A stretch of 64,000 nt of DNA from positions 32,764-96,763 of the forward strand of contig NZ_JNNO01000010.1 of NCBI RefSeq assembly GCF_000735585.1, in the 5' to 3' direction. The stretch is from Devosia sp. LC5. GTDB taxonomy: Bacteria > Pseudomonadota > Alphaproteobacteria > Rhizobiales > Devosiaceae. This document shows positions 52,004 to 61,529 of this stretch, one piece after another. Position 1 is the stretch's first letter, and every line of letters starts with the position of its first letter. The notes beneath the pieces were generated by a model, which was not told the DNA's origin, searched no databases, and worked only from the letters and a program-made list of their open reading frames with translations. Made by a program: the position numbers and the translations under genes.

Positions 52004-52822
52004 ATGACTATTCATTTGCGGGCCGACCGGGCCGTGTTTCGGTTTTCCGGTGTCGATGCCCATAAACTGGTCAATGACGTGGTCACCGGCCACATCCCGC
52101 AGGAGCCGGGCGTCGCCGCCTGGTGGGCACTGCTTTCCGCCCAAGGCAAGGTTTTGGCCGAGGGACTGGCCGGTTGGGCCGACGACGCGCTCTGGCTCGA
52201 CGTGCATCAGTCAGTGGCCGATGATTTCTTCAAGCGCATGAAGATGTATCGCCTGCGCGCCCAGGTGGTGATCGATGATCTGCGGGAAAGTCACCGTGTC
52301 GGCTTTTCCGATGCGCCCGCGCCGGAACTGATCTCGCATAAGGATGGGAACGCGTTGGGTTGGCGCATTATCGCCCCCGTCGAAGCGACGGCCGGGTGGA
52401 CGGCCGATGACCGAGCCTATCACGCCACCCGCATCACCCGCGGCATACCCCAGCTTGGTCCCGATTTCCCTGGCATGGATGCCTTCGCCCATGATCTGGG
52501 CATGGACATCCTCGATGGCATCGACTTCGTCAAGGGCTGCTATGTCGGCCAGGAAGTCGTCTCCCGCATGAAACATCGCGGCACCGCAAGGCGGCGGCCG
52601 GTGATTGTTTCGGGTATCGAGGCAGCGGCTGGCATGCCGGTCATGGCCGGGGCGCGTGAAGCCGGCAGCATTGGCGTGGTGGTCGATGGCAAGGCCGTCG
52701 CGATCCTGCGGCTCGACCGCATTGCCGATCCGGCCACCGTCACCGTGGATGGCAAACCGGTGACGGTCAGCCTGCCGGCTTGGGCGACCTATCAATTCGG
52801 CGAGACGGCCTCCGAGGAATAG
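52004..52822 (+). CDS. ygfZ: YgfZ/GcvT-type folate-binding protein
   Basis: Tetrahydrofolate-dependent factor for iron-sulfur enzyme maturation, 272 aa. The diagnostic K-G-C-Y-x-G-Q-E motif is present (FVKGCYVGQEVVSRMKHRG, about 179-197). GGGAGGCAAG precedes ATG 52004. Followed by the HD-hydrolase gene after 65 bases. Confidence 0.93.
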   Translation: MTIHLRADRAVFRFSGVDAHKLVNDVVTGHIPQEPGVAAWWALLSAQGKVLAEGLAGWADDALWLDVHQSVADDFFKRMKMYRLRAQVVIDDLRESHRVGFSDAPAPELISHKDGNALGWRIIAPVEATAGWTADDRAYHATRITRGIPQLGPDFPGMDAFAHDLGMDILDGIDFVKGCYVGQEVVSRMKHRGTARRRPVIVSGIEAAAGMPVMAGAREAGSIGVVVDGKAVAILRLDRIADPATVTVDGKPVTVSLPAWATYQFGETASEE

Positions 52823-52851
52823 CCGATCATTGGCGAATCGAGCCGTCAGGG

Positions 52852-52866
52852 TTAACACTTTGCTAA
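52852..52866. promoter_or_regulatory. CtrA-like box (TTAA-N7-CTAA)
   Basis: TTAA-CACTTTG-CTAA differs from the CtrA consensus TTAA-N7-TTAA by one base and lies 22 bases before the HD-hydrolase start. It may be a promoter-proximal CtrA site. Confidence 0.35.
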
Positions 52867-52887
52867 CTCATTCTTGCTCGGGGCATT

Positions 52888-53490
52888 ATGGCACGGACTA
52901 GTGGACGCGCCTGGCAACGCATGTTGTCGGGTCGCCGGCTCGATATTCTCGATCCCTCGCCAATGGATGTCGAGCTGTCCGACATCGCGCACGGCCTTGC
53001 CCGCGTGGCCCGCTGGAATGGGCAAACGCTGGGCGACTACCCCTTTTCCGTAGCCCAGCATTCGGTACTGGTGCTCGAGTTGTTCCGCGCCCACAACCCC
53101 GATTGCGACGGCATTTCCCAGTTGCAGGCGCTGCTGCATGACGCCCCCGAATATGTCATGGGCGACATTATTTCGCCCTTCAAGGCAGCCATGGGCGGCA
53201 ATTACAAAGACGTTGAAAATCGTTTGTTATCAGCGATCTACCTGCGTTTCTCGCTGCCCTCGGCCCAAACCGGCGCCCTCGCCAAGCTGATCAAGAAAGC
53301 CGATCGCGAAGCCGCATTTTTCGAGGCCATCCACCTGGCCGGCTTCGAAGATACCGAAGCGCGAAAACTGTTCGGCGAGCCCAGCATGCCGGCCTTCGAT
53401 GTCGAAGCCTTCGACCGCCTGATCCGCCCCTGGCCGACCCGCGAAGCCCATGACCGCTTCGTCGACGCCTTCGATTCCATCGCCCTCTGA
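52888..53490 (+). CDS. HD-domain metal-dependent phosphohydrolase (YfbR-like)
   Basis: A 200-aa HD-fold hydrolase. Ligands appear as H in SVAQHSV (about 57), HD in LLHDAPEY (about 83-84) and D in IKKADREAA (about 138). The overall pattern resembles 5'-nucleotidase YfbR and related bacterial HD enzymes. Start ATG 52888 after GGGG. Substrate not determinable. Confidence 0.87.
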   Translation: MARTSGRAWQRMLSGRRLDILDPSPMDVELSDIAHGLARVARWNGQTLGDYPFSVAQHSVLVLELFRAHNPDCDGISQLQALLHDAPEYVMGDIISPFKAAMGGNYKDVENRLLSAIYLRFSLPSAQTGALAKLIKKADREAAFFEAIHLAGFEDTEARKLFGEPSMPAFDVEAFDRLIRPWPTREAHDRFVDAFDSIAL

Positions 53491-53598
53491 TCCGTGAACA
53501 TTAACCCTAACAAGGGATGAATTTTGCCTCGCGCCGCCCGCCGTGGTTACTCAAGCGTTAACAGAACTCTGCCGACGCTTCATTCCGGGACGGAAATC

Positions 53599-54117
53599 AT
53601 GGATCTGCCAGATCGTCACATGTTGCTGGGCATCGCCCTCGGCGCCGTTTGCGCCTCTATCCTGGCGGCCATCGGCCCCGGTTTCGTGGTCGAGGCTTTC
53701 GGTGACGAGTTTGGTGCGCAGGGGTTCGACCCTTCGCAGCTGGTCAGGTTCGAAGGCACTAACTATCTGGTCGAAAACGAGAACTGGGTTTCCACCACGC
53801 CGCTGTCGACGACACGGGTGAAAAAGATCGAGATGGGCAAAGTGTCCTATGTCGACATCACCACCACCGAAACCGGCACCTATTCAACCGACGCGATGTT
53901 TTCCAGCCACATCCAGTATCCCGGCATCTCGGTCGAGCGCGCACCCGGGCCCCATAACAGAAACCGCAACCATTTCTCCTTCTGGAGCAATGGCGCTTGG
54001 TCCTCGTTCAACAGCAAGCCCGGCAATTCCTGGTTCTACCTCGACACCGGCGCCGTTGCTCTAAGTCAGCTGGGCGACGTCATTTGTGTCGCCACGGCGT
54101 CGGTTCGCGTCTGCTGA
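53599..54117 (+). CDS. hypothetical exported or membrane-anchored protein
   Basis: A 172-aa protein with one N-terminal hydrophobic segment (about 9-30, LLGIALGAVCASILAAIG), then a Ser/Thr/Asn-rich beta-type domain containing FEGTNYLVENENWVSTTPL and FSFWSNGAWSSFNS. Two C-terminal cysteines. Not recognised. ACGGAA before ATG 53599 is the best start; a TTG at 53524 would add a poor leader. Its stop abuts the convergent SleB-type gene with no gap. Confidence 0.65.
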   Translation: MDLPDRHMLLGIALGAVCASILAAIGPGFVVEAFGDEFGAQGFDPSQLVRFEGTNYLVENENWVSTTPLSTTRVKKIEMGKVSYVDITTTETGTYSTDAMFSSHIQYPGISVERAPGPHNRNRNHFSFWSNGAWSSFNSKPGNSWFYLDTGAVALSQLGDVICVATASVRVC

Positions 54118-55194
54118 TCAGCCGAACATCCAGCCGCGCTTGAACTTGTAGAAGACGTGCAGACCGATCTGGGTCACCTTCTGCATGCGCGGCGCCCAGG
54201 CGGGGCGCACATAGGTGGCGTGATAGTGCGTCGCATCGCCAACCTCGGTCAGATACAGCTCGCCATCGGTGAAGCGCCTGGCAATATCCTCGGCCTGCGC
54301 CCAGGATTTCTGGTCGTTGACGACTTCAGGAATGCCGTCGCAGGCGAACGAGAACTGGCAGGAATTGCGCCGCTGCTGGTTCTGGAACACCACCCCGCAG
54401 ATCGTATTGGGGTAGCGGTGATCCTTGACGCGGTTGAGCACGACCTGAGCAACGGCGACCTGGCCGCGATAGGCCTCGCCGCGCGCTTCGAAATAGATCG
54501 CAGTGGCCAGGCACCAGAGTTCCTTGGTGGACACCTGCATGACGGCGCCTTCCGAGAAACCACCGGTGACCGGCGCATTGGCGCGGGCATAGGCCAGTTG
54601 TTCGGAGGCGAGCGCGGGAATGGGGTCGCCGGGCGGGAGGGCCGCCATAGCGCCGCCGGCATTGGGGGCAATACCGGCAATGGCGTCGAGCGCCGCCGCC
54701 GCATTGGGATTGATGGCCGCCACGGACATGCGCGGCCCCTCTTCCACGTCGCCCGTGCCCTGGCCGGTGACAGCAGCGAGGCGGGACTGGCCCAGGTCGG
54801 TCGGGTCAGGCGGCGGGGATCGCAGTGCAGCCAGGCGCGTGCGCACTTCCTCAAAGCCGCGGGACAGCGCGAGCACGTCGACCGGCGGTTTGACGCGGGC
54901 GGTCTTTTCGGCGCGGTTGGGGCCGGTGAAGCTGGCAGTTTGGAAGAGATGATCCACCGAGCCGGTGATGACGGCTTCACTGCCGGTGTAGGACAGGCTT
55001 GCCTGGGCAATCTTGACGCCGGGCAGGCCCAGATCGCCAAGGGGATCAGCAGCCGGGCCGAAGGCCCCGCCGGTCAGACCAGCATAGCTTAGAGCGCAAA
55101 ACACTCCCACAGCCGATAGCTTGGCAAGGGGATGCCCGCGACGAACCGCTCTAGCCGGGCGCGCATGCGCCGCGGTCCGGTGTGGACTGGCCAT
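54118..55194 (-). CDS. cell wall hydrolase, SleB family
   Basis: Probable peptidoglycan hydrolase, 358 aa. It has an N-terminal basic stretch and membrane anchor (about 20-45), a long low-complexity Pro/Ala-rich spacer (about 90-210), then the Hydrolase_2 catalytic domain (about 228-350). The catalytic Glu is in ATAIYFEARGE, followed by GQVAVAQVVLNRV and CQFSFACDG. SleB is a lytic transglycosylase in spores; non-sporing alphaproteobacteria have periplasmic relatives. ATG 55194 or TTG 55209 may start it. Confidence 0.88.
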   Translation of the reverse strand: MASPHRTAAHARPARAVRRGHPLAKLSAVGVFCALSYAGLTGGAFGPAADPLGDLGLPGVKIAQASLSYTGSEAVITGSVDHLFQTASFTGPNRAEKTARVKPPVDVLALSRGFEEVRTRLAALRSPPPDPTDLGQSRLAAVTGQGTGDVEEGPRMSVAAINPNAAAALDAIAGIAPNAGGAMAALPPGDPIPALASEQLAYARANAPVTGGFSEGAVMQVSTKELWCLATAIYFEARGEAYRGQVAVAQVVLNRVKDHRYPNTICGVVFQNQQRRNSCQFSFACDGIPEVVNDQKSWAQAEDIARRFTDGELYLTEVGDATHYHATYVRPAWAPRMQKVTQIGLHVFYKFKRGWMFG

Positions 55195-55372
55195 CAAAAC
55201 ACTACTCAACGCTACGCAACAAATTACTGATCGGCGAAAGTGACGCTAAAATGCCGACAGAAGAAGTTATCGCTTATTAGGGTTAGCAGCGCGTAAACGA
55301 GCAATCCGGCGCGCAAAAGGAGCCAGCATGGCCGTTATCCGGCCAAAATGTGAAGACTGATTTGTCGCAGGA

Positions 55373-55927
55373 CTAGTTGCAGGCGGCGCGAACCGGGGCC
55401 ACTTGCTCGATAAATCCATCCACCCGGAACCGCACCGACAGGGATCGCGAATTGACGGGGGTTACCCGGGCCGTCAGGTTCGTCGTGCCAATCAGGCCAT
55501 CGAGAAACGCCATGGCATCCCGGCTATTGTTGATCAGCACAGCAGTATTGTCGGCATTGACTGGCAGGGTGCGGCTGCGGGCGGCCTGAACATCATATTG
55601 CAGCGTCAGGCCCGCATCATTGCCCAGGGCGGACAGGTTGTTGCCCGCAAAGGCGAAGGCGATGCTGAGCAGGCCCGCATCACAGGACACTGTCATGATT
55701 GCAGGCGCGCGCCCGCTGGGCCGGGCGGGGATCAGTTGCTCGGATTCAAGGGAAACGCTGAGGCTCTGTCCGTCGCTCGTGGGCGCGCGGAACACCCCGT
55801 CATAGCAGATCAGGCGTTCGGCATCGCCCGTGATAGCAGCGCATTGTTCGCCGCCGGTTTGCGCGAAAGCCTGTGGCGAAGTTGCAAGAAGCAGCGGCAG
55901 CAGCACCAGAACCGGCAAAAATTTCAC
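55373..55927 (-). CDS. secreted protein, weakly VasI/TagO-like
   Basis: A 184-aa protein with a signal peptide (about 1-23, QAFAQ) and an early motif C-x6-ERLICYD (about 29-42) similar to that of type VI secretion accessory proteins of the VasI/TagO group. The remaining beta-rich region ends in a Cys. No type VI genes are in the window, so the role is unclear. GTG start at 55927. Confidence 0.6.
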   Translation of the reverse strand: MKFLPVLVLLPLLLATSPQAFAQTGGEQCAAITGDAERLICYDGVFRAPTSDGQSLSVSLESEQLIPARPSGRAPAIMTVSCDAGLLSIAFAFAGNNLSALGNDAGLTLQYDVQAARSRTLPVNADNTAVLINNSRDAMAFLDGLIGTTNLTARVTPVNSRSLSVRFRVDGFIEQVAPVRAACN

Positions 55928-56011
55928 TTGGTCTTCGTTCCCATCCCAAAGTAACCGGTCAATTGGCGCCGGCCTTCATTGCCCCCTTATATGGGGAGTG
56001 TCGGGCACTAT

Positions 56012-58297
56012 TTAAGCAGAAGTCTGCGCCAGCGTCAGCCTTGCCACCGGCACACGATAGGGTGAGCAACTGACATAGTCGACGCCGAGCCCCGCAAAGA
56101 ACTTGAGCGAGACCGGATCGCCGGCATGTTCGCCGCAAATGCCGATCTTGAGATGGGGATTGGCGGCCCTGCCCCGCTCGATGGCGATGGAGATCATTTC
56201 GCCCACGCCCTTTTCGTCAATGGTGACGAAGGGGTCGCGCTCATAAATGCCCTTGCGCTGATAGGCGGCGAGAAAAGTGGGCGCGTCGTCGCGGGAAATG
56301 CCGAACGTGGTCTGGGTCAGATCATTGGTACCGAAGGAGATGAAATCCACCATATTGGCGATATCCCCGGCGCGCAGGCAAGCACGCGGCAGTTCGATCA
56401 TGGTGCCGAAGGAGAATTTGACCCGGTCCGAGCGTAACAGGCCCGAATTGGCGGCAATGGCATGGGCCCGCTCACGCACCCAGGCGACTTCGGTCGCAGT
56501 AGAGACGAAGGGCACCATGACCTCGACGGCCACCGGCTCGCTTTGCTTTTCGCTGGCCGCGCGGACGCCCGCCATGATGGCCTGCATCTGCATTTGCAGA
56601 ATTTCGGGATAGGTGATGGCCAGCCGCACGCCGCGATGGCCCAGCATGGGATTGATCTCGGCAATCCGCTCGAGCCGCAGGCGTAGCGCGCGCACGGCAA
56701 GGCCCAGCGAGGCGGCAGTTTCCTCAATGTCCTCATCGCTGCGCGGCAGGAATTCGTGCAAGGGCGGATCAAACAGCCGCACCGTGACCGGCAGGCCCTT
56801 CATGGCCGAAAACAGCGCGGAATAATCCCCCGTCTGGAAATCCACCAGGCCATTGACGGCGCGACTGCGGTCTTCCTCGTCTTCGGAGAGGATCATGCGG
56901 CGCAGCGCCACCATGCGCTCGGGCGAAAAGAACATGTGTTCCGAACGCGCGAGACCGATGCCTTCGGCGCCAAAACTCAGCGCCGTATTGGCCGATTCCA
57001 CGGTTTCCACATTGGTGCGCACCGCGATGGTGCGGCTGGCATCGGACCAACCCAGCAGCGTGCCGATGGCCCCCCCGATATGAGGCTGCGCCAGCGAGAG
57101 GGTGCCGAGATAAACCGAGCCGTCGGATCCGTCGATGGTCAACCTATCGCCGCTGCGGAATTCACGATCGCCAATACGGCACACCATCTCGGCAGCATCG
57201 ACGGAAAGCGTACGCACCCCGGCGACACAGGGCTTGCCGGTGATGCGGGCAATGACGCCAGCATGGCTGGACATGCCGCCACGCGCCGTCAGAATGCCGG
57301 TGGCGGCCTTCATGCCTTCGATATCAGCGGGGCCGGTTTCGTTGACCACCAGAATGCAATGTTTGCCGCGCGCGCGCAGCCGTGCCGCATCTTCGGGATT
57401 AAACACGATGATGCCGCTGGCCGCGCCCGGCGAGACGCCCAGGCCCGCTGCGATCGGCGCGGCCCCCTCGGTCGAGCGGATGCGGGGATGCAGCAATTGA
57501 GCCAGCCGCGACGGATCGACGCGGGAGACGGCGTTCTGGGCCGACCAGACCTTGCGATTGACGCGGTCGACTGCCGCTTCCAGATCCGCAGCCGCCGTCA
57601 CCTGCGCTGGCCGTGCGGAAACGAACGTCACCTGGCCGCGCTTGATGGCAACCGAACACACCATATGACGCCCGGCCTTGGCATCGAGAAGGGCCACCAG
57701 TGGCTCGATCGTGTCGGGCAATTTGGGCAGTGGCCCGCCATTGATCGGCGAGGCACCCAGCGCGCCGGTGACCGCATTGCGGGTCAGGAATTGCTCGATT
57801 TCGCCATCGGCCAAAGCCTGCACCAGCACGATCTGCTTGCCGCGATCATCGTCCTGGCGAGGGCTGGTCCAGCCCTGGCCGAAGCCATAGCTGTCAAAGG
57901 CGTTCTTGATCGCCCTGGCCAGTGGCCTTGCCGGATCGACCGAATCTTCAGGATTGGCAGGGGCGGAAATCCCCAGCTTTGCCGGCATCAGCCCGCCATT
58001 ATGGGTGGCGGCCGAGGTTCGGACCACGAGAACCGGCGGATTGCCATCCTTGTCTACCAGCTTGAACAGGCACGCGATCCAATGGGTGCGCAGCTTGAGG
58101 TCCCGCCGCGCCCGCTCAGATTGCAGAGCGTCCCAGGCGGCTCGGGTGATGCAGATGGTGGGCACAGTTGGGAAACCGGCTTCGCCCACGCGGAAAATCC
58201 AGCGCGATTTGCCGCTCAGCAGCTTGAGTTGGCTGGCCGACAGGTTCGCCTTCCCCATGGCCGGGGCGATCGCGAACATTTCCTGGGCCAAACTCAC
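56012..58297 (-). CDS. PEP-utilising PPDK-like protein with degenerate ATP-grasp domain
   Basis: A 761-aa relative of pyruvate phosphate dikinase (usually near 880-900). The phospho-histidine domain is intact (H345 in ARGGMSSHAGV), as is the PEP/pyruvate barrel with its catalytic Cys in GICGEHAGD. The N-terminal ATP-grasp part is about 110 residues shorter. Where PPDK has the D-x-E...Q nucleotide ligands the sequence reads H211-M-V213 and S227 (HMVCSV, FVSARP), and the GMMD-type loop is NGGLMPAK. It probably cannot use ATP in the normal way. GTG start follows AAGGA. Divergent from ispH. Confidence 0.85.
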   Translation of the reverse strand: MSLAQEMFAIAPAMGKANLSASQLKLLSGKSRWIFRVGEAGFPTVPTICITRAAWDALQSERARRDLKLRTHWIACLFKLVDKDGNPPVLVVRTSAATHNGGLMPAKLGISAPANPEDSVDPARPLARAIKNAFDSYGFGQGWTSPRQDDDRGKQIVLVQALADGEIEQFLTRNAVTGALGASPINGGPLPKLPDTIEPLVALLDAKAGRHMVCSVAIKRGQVTFVSARPAQVTAAADLEAAVDRVNRKVWSAQNAVSRVDPSRLAQLLHPRIRSTEGAAPIAAGLGVSPGAASGIIVFNPEDAARLRARGKHCILVVNETGPADIEGMKAATGILTARGGMSSHAGVIARITGKPCVAGVRTLSVDAAEMVCRIGDREFRSGDRLTIDGSDGSVYLGTLSLAQPHIGGAIGTLLGWSDASRTIAVRTNVETVESANTALSFGAEGIGLARSEHMFFSPERMVALRRMILSEDEEDRSRAVNGLVDFQTGDYSALFSAMKGLPVTVRLFDPPLHEFLPRSDEDIEETAASLGLAVRALRLRLERIAEINPMLGHRGVRLAITYPEILQMQMQAIMAGVRAASEKQSEPVAVEVMVPFVSTATEVAWVRERAHAIAANSGLLRSDRVKFSFGTMIELPRACLRAGDIANMVDFISFGTNDLTQTTFGISRDDAPTFLAAYQRKGIYERDPFVTIDEKGVGEMISIAIERGRAANPHLKIGICGEHAGDPVSLKFFAGLGVDYVSCSPYRVPVARLTLAQTSA

Positions 58298-58397
58298 CGT
58301 TAAGTCCTTGCCATATTTACGGGTGCATAATGCCTATGACCCAGACCGGCTGCAACAAGACTTGACTTGGCGCAGCGCCGAAAGCATCTGATCTGAT

Positions 58398-59369
58398 ATG
58401 GAAAAGCGGCCACAACTAGACATTCTGCTCTGCGCCCCACGCGGATTTTGCGCCGGCGTCGATCGCGCCATCCAGATCGTGGAGCTGGCGCTGGAAAAAT
58501 ACGGCGCCCCCGTCTATGTGCGCCACGCCATCGTGCACAACAAATATGTGGTGGACGGGTTGCGCGACAAAGGCGCGATCTTTGTCGAAGAACTCGACGA
58601 AATCCCCGATACCGGGGCGCCCGTAGTGTTTTCGGCCCATGGCGTGCCCAAAAGCGTGCCGGCCGATGCGCGCACCCGCAACATGTTCTTTCTCGATGCC
58701 ACCTGCCCCTTGGTTTCCAAAGTGCATGTGGAGGCCCAGCGGCATTTTGCCGAGGGTCATGAAATCGTGCTGATCGGCCACAAGGGGCACCCCGAAGTGG
58801 TGGGCACGATGGGGCAATTGCCCGACGGCGCGATCACGTTGATCGAAACTATTGACGATGCCCGCCGCTTTGAGCCGCGCGACCCGCAGACGCTGGCTTT
58901 TGTGACGCAAACGACGTTGTCGGTCGATGACACGCGCGAGATCGTCACCGCATTGCAGCAGCGCTTCCCCGCCATTAACGGCCCGCACAAGGAAGACATC
59001 TGCTACGCCACCACCAATAGGCAGGAGGCCATCAAGGCTGTGGCGCCGGAGGTGGATGCGATGATCGTGGTGGGCTCGCCCAACTCCTCCAATTCGCTGC
59101 GCCTGGTCGAAGTGGCCGAGCGCGCGGGCTGCAAGGTCGCCGTGCTGGTTGACCGCGCCGCCGATATCGACTGGGCGCGGTTCGAAGGCATCAAATCGCT
59201 GGGCGTTTCGGCCGGTGCCTCGGCCCCCGAGAAACTGGTAGATGAGGTGATCGAGGCCTTCGCGCAGCGCTACGACATAAAGGTCGAGGCCCGCGTCACC
59301 GCCAAGGAAAACATCGCCTTCAACATTCCACGCGAGTTGCGCACGATTGAAGCTGCGGTTGCGCGGTGA
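58398..59369 (+). CDS. ispH: 4-hydroxy-3-methylbut-2-enyl diphosphate reductase
   Basis: Terminal MEP-pathway enzyme, 323 aa, with a [4Fe-4S] cluster held by three conserved cysteines: [12 protein letters not shown] (C at about 19), [11 protein letters not shown] and [13 protein letters not shown]. Also [22 protein letters not shown]. Its stop overlaps the GTG of the GNAT gene. Confidence 0.97.
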   Translation: MEKRPQLDILLCAPRGFCAGVDRAIQIVELALEKYGAPVYVRHAIVHNKYVVDGLRDKGAIFVEELDEIPDTGAPVVFSAHGVPKSVPADARTRNMFFLDATCPLVSKVHVEAQRHFAEGHEIVLIGHKGHPEVVGTMGQLPDGAITLIETIDDARRFEPRDPQTLAFVTQTTLSVDDTREIVTALQQRFPAINGPHKEDICYATTNRQEAIKAVAPEVDAMIVVGSPNSSNSLRLVEVAERAGCKVAVLVDRAADIDWARFEGIKSLGVSAGASAPEKLVDEVIEAFAQRYDIKVEARVTAKENIAFNIPRELRTIEAAVAR

Positions 59370-59893
59370 GTGACCACGTCATCCTTGAAACCGAGCGCTT
59401 ACGCATAGTGCCCTGGCGGGCCGATCAGGTCGATGAGCTGTTCAGCCTGCATTCTGACCCTTTGGTGGCACGGTTTTATGACATTACGGGCGCGGCATGG
59501 TCGATGGAGAAGTGCCGCGAGCGCCTTGATGGTTGGATAGCGGATCTGGAGCAGCACGGGCTGGGCAAGCACCGCCTCGAAAGCCGCGCCGATGGCCGAT
59601 TGCTGGGCCGCGCCGGGTTCAGCCTCCATGCTCGGACCGGTGAACCTGAACTGGGCTACGGGCTGTTTTCCCAAGCGTGGGGAAAAGGCTATGCCACCGA
59701 AATAGCGATTGGCTTGCGCGACTGGTTCTTTGCCACGCGGCCTGAGCACTACTTCATCGCTTTCGCGCATCGCGACAACACAGCCTCTCGCCGCGTCCTC
59801 GAAAAGATCGGCATGCAGCCGACCTATGCGGCGATTTTTGCCGATATGCCCCACCAATTCTATGATTTGAAACGGCCTGCCCATGAGCGATAG
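59366..59893 (+). CDS. GNAT family N-acetyltransferase, RimJ/RimL type
   Basis: A 175-aa acetyltransferase. The start [17 protein letters not shown] is typical of the RimJ/RimL group; the acetyl-CoA loop is [14 protein letters not shown] (about 102-115), then [17 protein letters not shown] at 59366 overlaps the ispH stop and the C-terminus overlaps the rnhA start, so all three are co-translated. In many relatives homoserine kinase (thrB) lies at this place. Confidence 0.9.
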   Translation: MSDHVILETERLRIVPWRADQVDELFSLHSDPLVARFYDITGAAWSMEKCRERLDGWIADLEQHGLGKHRLESRADGRLLGRAGFSLHARTGEPELGYGLFSQAWGKGYATEIAIGLRDWFFATRPEHYFIAFAHRDNTASRRVLEKIGMQPTYAAIFADMPHQFYDLKRPAHER

Positions 59894-60356
59894 TGTAATC
59901 ATCCATACCGACGGCGCGTGCTCCGGCAATCCGGGACCCGGCGGCTGGGGCGCTATTTTGCAATATGGCGACAAGACCAAGGAATTGAGTGGCGGCGAAC
60001 AATTGACCACCAACAACAAGATGGAGCTGACCGCCGCCATCGAGGCACTCAACGCGCTCAAACGCCCTTGTGTGGTCGAGCTGCATACCGATAGCCAATA
60101 TGTCAAAAATGGCGTCCAGAGCTGGATGCATGGCTGGAAGAAGAATGGCTGGAAGACCGCCGACAAGAAGCCGGTGAAGAATCTCGAACTCTGGCAGGCG
60201 CTGGACGAAGCGACCAAGCGCCACACGATTTCCTGGCATTGGGTCAAGGGCCACAACGGCCATGACCTCAACGAGCGCGCCGATCAGCTGGCCAATGAAG
60301 GCATGGCGCCGTTCAAACCCAAGCGCGATGGCGGGCTGTCGCGGTCCAATCTCTAG
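59883..60356 (+). CDS. rnhA: ribonuclease HI
   Basis: A 157-aa endonuclease that removes RNA from RNA-DNA hybrids. The catalytic acidic residues are visible: D in [16 protein letters not shown] (about 10), E in [12 protein letters not shown] (about 48), D in [11 protein letters not shown] (about 70) and D in [11 protein letters not shown] (about 134). Full length for the bacterial type, with the basic handle ([18 protein letters not shown]). Confidence 0.97.
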   Translation: MSDSVIIHTDGACSGNPGPGGWGAILQYGDKTKELSGGEQLTTNNKMELTAAIEALNALKRPCVVELHTDSQYVKNGVQSWMHGWKKNGWKTADKKPVKNLELWQALDEATKRHTISWHWVKGHNGHDLNERADQLANEGMAPFKPKRDGGLSRSNL

Positions 60357-60381
60357 GTGAGGACTCGAACCTTCGTTCCAT

Positions 60382-60464
60382 CGTCATTACCCGGCTCGTC
60401 CGGGTAATCCATTCTCTCCGAGCGCACTGAAGCATGGATTGCCCGGACAAGCCGGGCAATGACG
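60382..60464. repeat. inverted pair of hairpin repeats after rnhA
   Basis: Arms 60382-60411 and 60435-60464 are 30-base inverted copies differing at three positions. Each arm forms its own hairpin (ACCCGG..CCGGGT, GCCCGG..CCGGGC), and two of the differences are compensatory within a hairpin. Lies in the convergent gap with the DUF808 gene; belongs to the CGTCATT...AATGACG class. Confidence 0.8.
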
Positions 60465-60478
60465 GCGGAACTGAGAAC

Positions 60479-61459
60479 TCAGGCTCGTTTCGGCAGCAGC
60501 CCCGACACGGCCTTCCAGGCCGGCATGATGACATAGCCGGCAATCGGAATCAGCACCGCGCCCAGCGCGAGGCCCGCAATGCCGTCAACCAAAGCAGTCA
60601 TGAACCAGCCGGCGAAGCCGCTGATGGCCGGCAGAGCATGCTGGCCCCATTCGGCCGCCGCCTCGACAATGTGTTCGGGCGCGGTTAGCCCAAAGCTCAC
60701 CAGTCCATGGATAACGATGCCGCCACCGACCCAGATCATGGCCGCCGTGCCGACCACGCCCAGAATCTGCATGAAGACCGGCATGCCGGTGACGAGCCCC
60801 CGGCCGAATGCCCGGCCGCCGCCGGTTCGACCGTTGGTCGCCAGCCACAGCCCCACATCATCGGCCTTCACGATCAGCGCGACGCCGCCATAGACCACTA
60901 TTGTGATGCCGATGCCGACGACCGCCAGGATGATTGCTTCATTGACGATATTGCCGGTCTCGATGGCGGCCAGGGCAATGGTCATGATCTCGGCAGAGAG
61001 GATGAAATCTGTCTGGATCGCCCCGGCAATCTTGGATTCCTCGAGCGCCGTCGGGTTCGGCGGCGCAGCCTCGACCTGCACTTCGTGGTCGTGGGCAAGG
61101 TGCGGAAATAGCGCCTGCAGCACCTTTTCTGCGCCCTCATAGCAAAGATAGGCGCCACCGATCATCAATAGCGGCGTAATCAACCAAGGAACGAAAGCGC
61201 TGAGCAGAAGCGCGGCGGGCAACAGGAAAATCAGCTTGTTCTTGATCGAGCCCAGCGCGATCTTGCCGACAATGGGTAGTTCGCGGTCCGCAGAAAAGCC
61301 ATCGACATAGCGCGGGGTCACCGCCGCATCGTCGATCACCGCGCCCGCGGCCTTGACACCCGCTTTGGCCGCTTGCCCCGCCACATCATCCAGGGACGCC
61401 GCGGCGACCTTGACCAGGCCGGCCACGTCGTCGAGCAGGGCGAGCAAACCAACACTCAT
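60479..61459 (-). CDS. DUF808 family (YedI-like) membrane protein
   Basis: A 326-aa protein beginning SVGLLALLDDVAGLVKVAAAS, followed by about eight hydrophobic segments from residue 75 on. DUF808 marks include DDAAVTPRYVDGF, ELPIVGKIALGSIKNKL, KIAGAIQTDFILSAEIM and the late HIVEAAAEWG region. Function unknown. Alone on its strand between two plus-strand genes. Confidence 0.92.
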   Translation of the reverse strand: MSVGLLALLDDVAGLVKVAAASLDDVAGQAAKAGVKAAGAVIDDAAVTPRYVDGFSADRELPIVGKIALGSIKNKLIFLLPAALLLSAFVPWLITPLLMIGGAYLCYEGAEKVLQALFPHLAHDHEVQVEAAPPNPTALEESKIAGAIQTDFILSAEIMTIALAAIETGNIVNEAIILAVVGIGITIVVYGGVALIVKADDVGLWLATNGRTGGGRAFGRGLVTGMPVFMQILGVVGTAAMIWVGGGIVIHGLVSFGLTAPEHIVEAAAEWGQHALPAISGFAGWFMTALVDGIAGLALGAVLIPIAGYVIMPAWKAVSGLLPKRA

Positions 61460-61529
61460 TGGCGTATTTCCTTTTGCAGCGGCGCCGGTTTAGTTTGGCG
61501 TTGATGCCAACCGAGCGCAATATCGTCCC

